Below are positions 1 to 5,112 of a stretch of DNA of 12,621 bases, one piece after another. Numbering within the stretch: the stretch's first letter is position 1; every line of letters begins with the position of its first letter. A program made the translations under genes and the position numbers. Source of the stretch: CAYMJK01 sp043101635 (GTDB lineage: Bacteria; Planctomycetota; Phycisphaerae; Phycisphaerales; UBA1924); the NCBI GenBank assembly GCA_043101635.1, contig JBICIE010000316.1, forward strand, positions 1 to 12,621. Direction: 5' to 3'. Below the pieces are notes generated by a model that saw only the letters and a list, made by a program, of their open reading frames with translations, was not told where the DNA came from and did no database searches.

Positions 1-15
1 ACGCTCTTCCGATCT
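1..15 (+). other. Illumina sequencing adapter remnant (not genomic)
   Basis: The first 15 bases, ACGCTCTTCCGATCT, are identical to the 3' end of the standard Illumina TruSeq Read 1 adapter. Genomic sequence appears to begin at base 16. The window therefore starts at a contig end with an untrimmed adapter, and nothing should be inferred from these bases. Confidence 0.95.
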
Positions 16-17
16 GG

Positions 18-33
18 CGCGGGCCGGCCCGCG
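18..33. repeat. Perfect 16-bp palindrome next to the adapter junction
   Basis: CGCGGGCCGGCCCGCG is its own reverse complement. It uses the same GCGGGCC/GGCCCGC arms as the hairpins after the three paralogous genes and at the right edge, so it may be what is left of the terminator of the gene upstream of pheS. It lies only two bases from the adapter, so a library or assembly artefact (fold-back end) cannot be excluded. Confidence 0.5.
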
Positions 34-131
34 TGGTAGACTGGGTCGGGGCCACGGACGGCCTCCTTTGCCCTTCGCTGCGGTGTTCGGATGCAGGGCG
101 TGCCGGGACCTGCCGGCGGGGCCCGGCGACC

Positions 132-137
132 TACCAT
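132..137 (+). promoter_or_regulatory. Candidate -10 box of pheS (TACCAT, leaderless type)
   Basis: TACCAT lies 8 nt before the pheS ATG, and there is no Shine-Dalgarno sequence between them. This position fits a TANNNT -10 box driving a transcript that begins at or next to the start codon. A second candidate, TAGACT at 37-42, would give a leader of about 100 nt, but its -35 region would fall on the adapter junction. No convincing -35 is visible for either. Confidence 0.35.
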
Positions 138-145
138 CCGCCCCG

Positions 146-1174
146 ATGCTCAAGACGCTCGATGAGATCGAACAGACCGGCCTGCGCGAACTGAGCGCCG
201 CCGCCGGCCCGGAGGCCCTGGAGCAGTGGCGCATCGCCTGGCTTGGCGCCAAGGGTCGCCTGAAGGGCGCCATGGCCGGGCTGAAGGACGTCCCGAAGCA
301 GGACAAGCCGGCCGTCGGTCAGCGCATGAACGCGGTCAAGAAGGCGCTGGAAGAGGCCTTCGAGCAGAAGAAAGCCGCGGCGGAGCGGGCCGGGCCTGCC
401 GGGCCCCTGCTGGACCTGACGGAGCCGGGCCTGATCGAGTCGCACGCGGTCGGGCGGGCCCACATCATCACGCGCGTGCGCGATGAACTGGTGGATGTCT
501 TCGCGCGCATGGGCTTTGCGGTCGCCGAGGGGCCCGAGGTCGAAGACGACGAGCACAACTTCGTGAAGCTCAACATCCCCGCCGAACACCCGGCCCGCGA
601 CCCCATCGACAACTTCTATGTGGATGATCCGGCCACGCACGGGCGGCCGCGGATGCTCCGCTCCCAGACCAGCACGGTGCAGATCCGCACGATGGAGGAC
701 GCCGTCGCCACCGGCTGGGGCCCGCCGATCAAGGTGGTGGCCCCCGGGCGCGTCTACCGGCCCGACACCGTCGACGCGACCCACTCGTTCATGTTCCACC
801 AGATCGAGGGGCTCTACATCGACCGTGGCGTGTCGATGGCGGATCTGAAGACCACGCTGCTGAGTTTCGCCCGGGCCTACTTCGGCGAAGGCGCCGATGT
901 CCGGTTGCGCCCCAGCTACTTCCCGTTCACCGAGCCTTCCGCCGAGTTCGACATGAAGATTGCGCTGCGGCCCGGTGACGCCCCGAAGTGGATCGAACTC
1001 GGCGGCTGCGGCATGGTGCACCCCAGCGTGCTGGAGGCCTGCGGGATCGATTCGGAGCAGTGGACGGGCTTCGCCTTCGGTTTCGGCATCGAGCGGCTGG
1101 CCATGGGCAAGTACGGCATCCCCGACATCCGGATGCTGTTCGAGAACGACCTGCGCTTCCTGCGCCAGCTCTGA
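146..1174 (+). CDS. pheS: Phenylalanine--tRNA ligase alpha subunit
   Basis: This is the cytoplasmic catalytic subunit of the alpha2-beta2 synthetase that charges tRNA-Phe. The 342 residues match the usual PheS length. Residues 1-85 form the charged helical, coiled-coil-like N-terminus that contacts tRNA. The class II core follows: HPARDPIDNFY (148-158), the TSTVQIRTME substrate loop (175-184), motif 2 around FHQIEGLYI (217-225), RPSYFPFTEPSAEFDM (255-270), GGCGMVHPSVLEACGI (286-301) and motif 3 GFAFGFGIERLAMGKYGIPD (308-327). The ATG at 146 is chosen because the protein then starts MLKTLDEIEQ as PheS proteins do; an upstream in-frame ATG at 68 would add 26 residues unlike any PheS. No Shine-Dalgarno is present. 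pheT does not follow: a terminator and unrelated genes do, so the beta subunit must be encoded elsewhere. Confidence 0.97.
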   Translation: MLKTLDEIEQTGLRELSAAAGPEALEQWRIAWLGAKGRLKGAMAGLKDVPKQDKPAVGQRMNAVKKALEEAFEQKKAAAERAGPAGPLLDLTEPGLIESHAVGRAHIITRVRDELVDVFARMGFAVAEGPEVEDDEHNFVKLNIPAEHPARDPIDNFYVDDPATHGRPRMLRSQTSTVQIRTMEDAVATGWGPPIKVVAPGRVYRPDTVDATHSFMFHQIEGLYIDRGVSMADLKTTLLSFARAYFGEGADVRLRPSYFPFTEPSAEFDMKIALRPGDAPKWIELGGCGMVHPSVLEACGIDSEQWTGFAFGFGIERLAMGKYGIPDIRMLFENDLRFLRQL

Positions 1175-1268
1175 GAAACTCCTCACGCCCCGGGTTCGCG
1201 TTTTCCAGTACACTCGGCGCCCGGTGAGAGAATCTGCTCGCCGCGCGTGAGCCGCGGCGGCGTTTCTC

Positions 1269-1306
1269 GCTCCGCCCTGCGTCGCCCGTGCGGGCGGAGC
1301 GCTTTT
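1269..1306 (+). terminator. Rho-independent terminator after pheS
   Basis: A perfect 9-bp stem, GCTCCGCCC (1269-1277) and GGGCGGAGC (1292-1300), has a 14-nt loop and is followed by GCTTTT. It sits 95 bp after the pheS stop and before the Shine-Dalgarno of the next gene, so it separates pheS from the secreted-protein array. The remaining gap, 1307-1368, must hold the promoter of the next gene, but I see no clear -35/-10 pair there. Confidence 0.8.
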
Positions 1307-1383
1307 GGAAACCGGCGCCGGCTGCTGGGGAATCGGTTGGGGAAATCGACCAGGCTGCGGCGCGCAACAGGAGAGGATGCACC

Positions 1384-2964
1384 ATGAAGAGAGCTTCACG
1401 GACCAGGAGCCACTCGATTGCGGCGGGGATCTGCGCAGCCATGGCGGCCGGCGCGCCGGCGCTCGCCGTCGACATTCCCCCCGGCGGGGCTGCGTCGCTG
1501 CCCGGTGGATCCATCGCCGGAACCGTCGTCCGCGACGTTCTGGTCCCGTTTGCCATCCGCGATGGCGGGACCATCATCATGGAAGGAATCGTCCAGGATC
1601 GCGTCATCCGCACCGCCAGCGGCACGCTCGCCTTCATTCCGCGCCTGCGCGACGTCAAGGGCTCCACGCCCTTCGGCATCGATCAGGTCGTCCGCTCCGG
1701 CTTCGAGAGCTTCTCCACCGATGTCGACTGGTCGATCACCGGCCTCGGCTCCGGGGCGCCGACCTTCTGCCAGCGCAGCGGCGATGGCGATGTTCTGGAC
1801 TACAGCCTCAGCTTCTCCCCCATCTTCAGCGGGCAGGAGTCACGCTTCTTCTGGGCCGCCACCGACGCCGACGTGTTCAACACCTCCGGCCGCATGACCC
1901 TGCGGCTCGAGAACGGCCTCAGCGCGACGATCACGGTTGCCGCGCCCGTCTTCGACAGCACGCCGCCGACCGTCGCCATCACCAGCCCCGGCGCCTTCGA
2001 CTGCGGCTGCAACACGATGCAGATCCGCGGCACGATCGCGGATGCCGAGAGCGGGATCGCCTCCTGGACGCTCGAGTACGCCCGCGAGTCGGCCGGCCCC
2101 TGGTCGCTCATCGCATCGGGCTCCAGCGCCGTGGGCACGGGGGGACTCATCGCCTCCTGGAACACCACCGGCCTGGCCCAGGGCGACTACCTGATCCGGC
2201 TGACGGCCAGCAACGGCGCTGAGATGACCAGCGTCGTCACCAGCGCCGTTTTCGTGGACAACGCCTTCGGGACGGTCGACGTGCGCACGCCCGTGGCGGG
2301 CGGCGTCTACGGTGGACGCATCTGCTTCGATGGCACCGTCGCCGATCATTGCGGGCAGTCCTATCGCGTCGACTGGCGCCCGGCCGCGGGCGGGGCCTAT
2401 CAGCCCGTCGATCCCTCGACCCCGGTCTACCCCGGCGCCGTCGTCAACGACCCGCTCGCCGACTGGGCGGCCGGGAGCGTCGCCGATGGCCTGTATCAGG
2501 TGCGCGTGCGCGGCGAGGATACCTGCGGCAACATCAAGGATGATGTCCGCACGATCGAGATCGACAACACGCCGCCCGTCGCCATCATCTCGGCGCCCGA
2601 CGGCTGCGAGTATCTCTGCGGCAGGATCGTCTTCCGCGGCACCGCCAGCGACGCCAACATCCGCGCCTGGAGCCTGCAGTACACCGGCGGCGACGAGCGC
2701 GGCTGGCGCACCATCGCCACCGGCAGCACCAACGTCGTCGATGGCGTGCTCGGCACGTGGGATACGACCGGGCTGCGCCCGTGCGCGTACACGGTGCGAC
2801 TGGTCGTGACCGACGAGTCCATCGTCAACTGCACCTCCCGCCACGATGTCCGCGACCGGGTGAGCTTCAACGTCGGCGCCTATGCCGACTGCGATGGCAA
2901 CGGCGTGCTCGACTTCTTCGACTTCCTCTGCTTCCAGAACGCCTTCGCGACCGGCTGTCCGTAA
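1384..2964 (+). CDS. Secreted Ig-like protein with C-terminal dockerin-like tail, paralog 1 of 3
   Basis: Function unknown; 526 residues. A signal peptide (1-28) has a basic N-terminus, a hydrophobic Ala-rich core and cleavage after APALA. Residues 29-190 form a domain I do not recognise, with conserved QDRV, FGIDQVVR, CQRSGDGDVLDYS (129-141) and QESRFFWAATDA (151-162). Three Ig/FN3-like beta domains follow, about 191-293, 294-394 and 395-498; the first and third open with a TPP strand and share a -GT- -SW-L-Y- -GW/PW- pattern. Cysteines C207/C209, C314/C323/C381, C408/C412 and C467/C483 suggest disulfides and so export. The tail 501-526 has one EF-hand-like loop, DCDGNGVLDFFD, with Asp/Asn at positions 1, 3, 5, 9 and 12, then FLCFQNAFATGCP: the GC-type dockerin-like tail of planctomycetes. 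The start is set by AGGAGAGG (1369-1376) 7 nt before the ATG; an upstream in-frame start at 1288 would bury the signal peptide. A surface or adhesion role is inference. Confidence 0.9.
   Translation: MKRASRTRSHSIAAGICAAMAAGAPALAVDIPPGGAASLPGGSIAGTVVRDVLVPFAIRDGGTIIMEGIVQDRVIRTASGTLAFIPRLRDVKGSTPFGIDQVVRSGFESFSTDVDWSITGLGSGAPTFCQRSGDGDVLDYSLSFSPIFSGQESRFFWAATDADVFNTSGRMTLRLENGLSATITVAAPVFDSTPPTVAITSPGAFDCGCNTMQIRGTIADAESGIASWTLEYARESAGPWSLIASGSSAVGTGGLIASWNTTGLAQGDYLIRLTASNGAEMTSVVTSAVFVDNAFGTVDVRTPVAGGVYGGRICFDGTVADHCGQSYRVDWRPAAGGAYQPVDPSTPVYPGAVVNDPLADWAAGSVADGLYQVRVRGEDTCGNIKDDVRTIEIDNTPPVAIISAPDGCEYLCGRIVFRGTASDANIRAWSLQYTGGDERGWRTIATGSTNVVDGVLGTWDTTGLRPCAYTVRLVVTDESIVNCTSRHDVRDRVSFNVGAYADCDGNGVLDFFDFLCFQNAFATGCP
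2871..2948 (+). repeat. 78-nt block almost identical to 4772-4849 (dockerin tail of paralogs 1 and 2)
   Basis: From the CGTCGGCGCC preceding the tail through GCCTTCGC, paralog 1 and paralog 2 (4772-4849) differ at one base (TAT against TAC), whereas the preceding ~75 nt differ at many positions. Paralog 3 differs in this block at several synonymous sites. The identity extends to silent positions, pointing to gene conversion or recent recombination. Confidence 0.75.
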
Positions 2965-2988
2965 CGGCGCGGGCCTCTGAGGGCACAC

Positions 2989-3028
2989 GGCGGGCCGCCG
3001 AGCTGTTCGAGCGGCCCGCCTTCTGCTT
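2989..3028 (+). terminator. Terminator hairpin after paralog 1 (GGCGGGCCGC family)
   Basis: A perfect 10-bp stem, GGCGGGCCGC (2989-2998) and GCGGCCCGCC (3011-3020), has a 12-nt loop in which CGA/TCG can pair further. A T-rich tail, TTCTGCTT, follows. It lies 24 bp after the stop codon. The same stem recurs exactly after paralog 2 and in shorter form after paralog 3 and at the right window edge. Confidence 0.75.
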
Positions 3029-3179
3029 GCGCCGGCGCAATGACCGTGGCGCCGGAGCCGGCGCAGGGATTTCGCCCCCATCTTGCACGACACTACGCCG
3101 GCGCCGGCGCGGCGCCCGCCGTGCCGCGTAGCGTGTTTCAGGCATCGCGCCGGCGCGCGACGGGGTCAAGCGCCGGCGT
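3027..3179. repeat. Cluster of GCCGGC-centred palindromes in the spacer between paralogs 1 and 2
   Basis: The gene-free stretch 2965-3290 holds, after the terminator, a run of symmetric elements: TTGCGCCGGCGCAA (3027-3040, perfect), GCGCCGG-AG-CCGGCGC (3049-3064, perfect inverted repeat), CGCCGGCGCCGGCG (3096-3109, perfect), CGCGCCGGCGCG (3146-3157, perfect) and GCGCCGGCG (3170-3178). The 11-mer TTGCGCCGGCG of the first element recurs at 4957-4967 in front of paralog 3. High GC content makes such words more likely, but five in 150 bp stands out from the adjoining non-coding DNA. Function unknown: operator, methylation sites or short mobile palindromes are possible. Confidence 0.5.
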
Positions 3180-3188
3180 CCCTTCACA

Positions 3189-3218
3189 GCGCGTCGCTCT
3201 CGCCAGAGCGCGACGCGC
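3189..3218 (+). promoter_or_regulatory. Strong hairpin in the leader region of paralog 2
   Basis: GCGCGTCGCTCT (3189-3200) pairs with AGAGCGCGACGCGC (3205-3218) around a CGCC loop, with a two-base bulge. There is no T tract, and it stands about 70 nt before the ATG at 3291, so it looks like a 5'-leader structure or binding site and not a terminator. No known riboswitch pattern is recognisable. Confidence 0.4.
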
Positions 3219-3290
3219 CTTCTGGCCAGCCGGCTCTGCGCGAGCGTCGGTCGGGCGCGCGCGCAGGCGGCGCTCGAGAGGAGACTCGTG

Positions 3291-4865
3291 ATGCTCAGCA
3301 AGAAGTCAGGCAGCCGGCTGAGGGTGGCGCCCGTGTGCGGCGCGCTCATGCTGGCGATACCGGCCGGCGCGGTGGACATCCCGCCCGGTGGCGCCGCAAT
3401 CCTGCCCGGAGGAGAGATCGCGGGAACAGTGATACGTGACGTCTCGATTCCCTTCGTCATCCGCGACGCCGGCGGCAAGGTGCTGATGCAGGGCGAAGTG
3501 CAGGATCGGGTGCTCAAGACCGATGCCGGCCTTGCGTTCATGACGCGGATCCGCAAGTGCGTCGGCGCGGCGTGGGGCATCGACCAGGTCGTGCGTAACC
3601 GCATGGATCTGTTCAAGACCGACTGCGACTGGTCCAAGAGCAGCCCGGGCCTCGGCGCCCCGGACTTCTGCCAGCGCAGCGGCGATGGCGATGTGCTCGA
3701 TTACAGCCTCGCCTTCGCCCCCATCTTCAGCGGACAGGAATCCAAGTTCTTCTGGGCTTCCACCGACGCCAAGGAGTACGCCGTCAACAGCAAGATGACG
3801 CTGCGCCTCCAGAATGGCTACAGCACCACGATCATCGTGGCCGCCCCCGTCTTCGACGACTCGGCGCCGGAGGTCGCCATCACCGATCCAGGCGCCTTCG
3901 AATGTGGCTGCAACCCCATGCAGATCCGTGGGACCGTCCGAGACACCGAGAGCGCCATCACATCCTGGACGCTCGAGTACGCCCGCTCGGCGTCCGGCCC
4001 GTGGACGCTGATCGACAGCGGCTCCGGATCGATCGCCCCCGGCGGCCTGATCACGACGTGGGACGCCACCGGCCTGCAGGGATATCACCTGCTCCGCCTG
4101 ACCGCGACCAACGGCGTGGACATGACCAGCGTCGTGACCACGGCGGTGTGGGTCGATACCGCGTTTCAGAACCTCGACCTGCGCTCGCCCGGTCACGGCG
4201 GCATCTACGGCGGATCCATCTGCTTCGACGGGACCGCCTGGGACCATTGCCCTGACTACTACCGGGTCGACTATCGCCCGGCCGGCTCGGGCTCGTACGT
4301 GCCGGTCGACCCGGCCCACGCGACCTACCCGGGAACGGTGATCAACGATCCGCTGGCGACCTGGGCCTCCGCCGCCGCGGCGGATGGCAAGTACGAGGTG
4401 CGCCTCCGCGGCGTGGACTCCTGCGGCAACACGCTTGACGATGTCCACACCATCATCGTGGACAACACGCCACCGATCGCGGATATCACCTCGCCCGAGC
4501 CGTGCGTCTACGTCTGCAACAAGGTCGTCATCCGCGGCACGGCGGCCGACCTGAACCTGCGCTCCTGGAGCGTGCAGTACACCGGCGGCGACGAGCACGG
4601 TTGGCGGACCATCGCCACCGGCTCGACCAGCGTCGTCGACGATGTGCTGGCCGAGTGGGATGTCTCGCGCCTTCGCCCGTGCGCCTACACCATCCGCCTG
4701 GTCGTGACCGATGACGCGATCATCGACTGCGGACCCTACACGCACGATGTTCGCGACCACGTGTCGATCCACGTCGGCGCCTACGCCGACTGCGATGGCA
4801 ACGGCGTGCTCGACTTCTTCGACTTCCTCTGCTTCCAGAACGCCTTCGCCGCCGGCGGCCCGTAG
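3291..4865 (+). CDS. Secreted Ig-like protein with C-terminal dockerin-like tail, paralog 2 of 3
   Basis: Function unknown; 524 residues with the same architecture as its two neighbours. A signal peptide (1-27, cleavage after IPAGA) is followed by the unrecognised domain to about residue 187, including CQRSGDGDVLDYS and QESKFFWASTDA. Three Ig/FN3-like domains and the tail (499-524) follow. AGGAG (3279-3283) lies 7 nt before the ATG at 3291; the in-frame GTG at 3288 is too close to it. This copy differs in two cysteine-related ways. It gains C90 (RIRKC) and C112 (KTDCDW), absent from both sisters and possibly a new disulfide. It lacks the last tail cysteine (GGP in place of GCP). The rest of the tail is nearly identical at DNA level to that of paralog 1. 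It has its own leader and 3' hairpin, so it is probably transcribed alone. Confidence 0.9.
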   Translation: MLSKKSGSRLRVAPVCGALMLAIPAGAVDIPPGGAAILPGGEIAGTVIRDVSIPFVIRDAGGKVLMQGEVQDRVLKTDAGLAFMTRIRKCVGAAWGIDQVVRNRMDLFKTDCDWSKSSPGLGAPDFCQRSGDGDVLDYSLAFAPIFSGQESKFFWASTDAKEYAVNSKMTLRLQNGYSTTIIVAAPVFDDSAPEVAITDPGAFECGCNPMQIRGTVRDTESAITSWTLEYARSASGPWTLIDSGSGSIAPGGLITTWDATGLQGYHLLRLTATNGVDMTSVVTTAVWVDTAFQNLDLRSPGHGGIYGGSICFDGTAWDHCPDYYRVDYRPAGSGSYVPVDPAHATYPGTVINDPLATWASAAAADGKYEVRLRGVDSCGNTLDDVHTIIVDNTPPIADITSPEPCVYVCNKVVIRGTAADLNLRSWSVQYTGGDEHGWRTIATGSTSVVDDVLAEWDVSRLRPCAYTIRLVVTDDAIIDCGPYTHDVRDHVSIHVGAYADCDGNGVLDFFDFLCFQNAFAAGGP

Positions 4866-4894
4866 CCGCGGCGCCTCCAGGTGGGCCGTGTCAA

Positions 4895-4928
4895 GGCGGG
4901 CCGCTTTCCCTTGCGGGGGCGGCCCGCC
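4895..4928 (+). terminator. Hairpin after paralog 2 with stem identical to that after paralog 1
   Basis: GGCGGGCCGC (4895-4904) and GCGGCCCGCC (4919-4928) repeat exactly the stem found after paralog 1, again about 30 bp past the stop. The loop differs (14 nt, TTTCCCTTGCGGGG) and there is no T tract after the stem, so intrinsic termination would be weak. Alternatively it is a decayed duplicate kept as an mRNA 3'-end stabiliser. Confidence 0.55.
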
Positions 4929-4953
4929 GCCTGCGCAGAAGGAGGAACTCCTC

Positions 4954-4995
4954 ATGTTGCGCCGGCGACTTGCTTCCGCGGCAGCGCCCGTGTAG
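4954..4995 (+). CDS. Candidate 13-codon leader ORF upstream of paralog 3
   Basis: The reading frame encodes MLRRRLASAAAPV and ends in TAG. It is preceded by AGGAGG (4940-4945) with 8-nt spacing, a better Shine-Dalgarno than that of any full gene here. GAGG (4942-4945) can pair with CCTC (4950-4953), which could hide the ribosome site. The frame is the same as that of paralog 3, and no stop other than this TAG lies between them. The peptide resembles the basic-plus-Ala start of a signal peptide, so it may be the remnant of an older start or of a fourth copy, a regulatory leader peptide, or chance. Function unknown. Confidence 0.35.
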   Translation: MLRRRLASAAAPV

Positions 4996-4998
4996 TGT
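4970..4998 (+). promoter_or_regulatory. Weak candidate promoter of paralog 3 (TTGCTT-17-TAGTGT)
   Basis: TTGCTT (4970-4975) and TAGTGT (4993-4998) are separated by 17 bp, the standard spacing, but each matches the sigma-70 consensus at only three of six positions. A transcript from here would have a leader of about 105 nt and would exclude the 13-codon ORF, so the two calls compete. Confidence 0.2.
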
Positions 4999-5112
4999 GC
5001 AGAAGGACACATTCGGAACTGGTGGCCGGCAATCGGCTGCCCACGAGGTCGCCGCGACGTTGAGGACGGTCCCGGCGAAGTGGCGTCCAAAGAGAGAATC
5101 GGAGTTCATCCA

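Noticed and set aside
1288..1383. In-frame upstream start for paralog 1
   Set aside because: Would place 32 residues before an evident signal peptide, begins inside the pheS terminator stem, and ignores the good Shine-Dalgarno at 1369-1376.
131..1399. 422-codon minus-strand frame opposite pheS, and similar frames at 1840-3093 and 10725-11666 (+)
   Set aside because: Antisense shadows of confidently identified genes with low-complexity composition.
3027..3179. CRISPR-like array in the spacer of palindromes
   Set aside because: Repeat units are short, irregularly spaced and of unequal length, with no constant-length spacers and no cas genes.
3040..3291. 83-codon plus-strand frame filling the spacer and overlapping the start of paralog 2 by TGATG
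   Set aside because: Arg/Ala-rich product of palindromic GC-rich DNA, with no ribosome site before its ATG. Overlap of stop and start is probably chance.
3306..5090. 594-codon open frame on the minus strand opposite paralog 2
   Set aside because: Longer than the real gene, but a third-position-GC shadow: Arg/Gly/Val/Asp-rich, no signal or domain, and the plus-strand frame has clear paralogs on both sides, a Shine-Dalgarno and a signal peptide.
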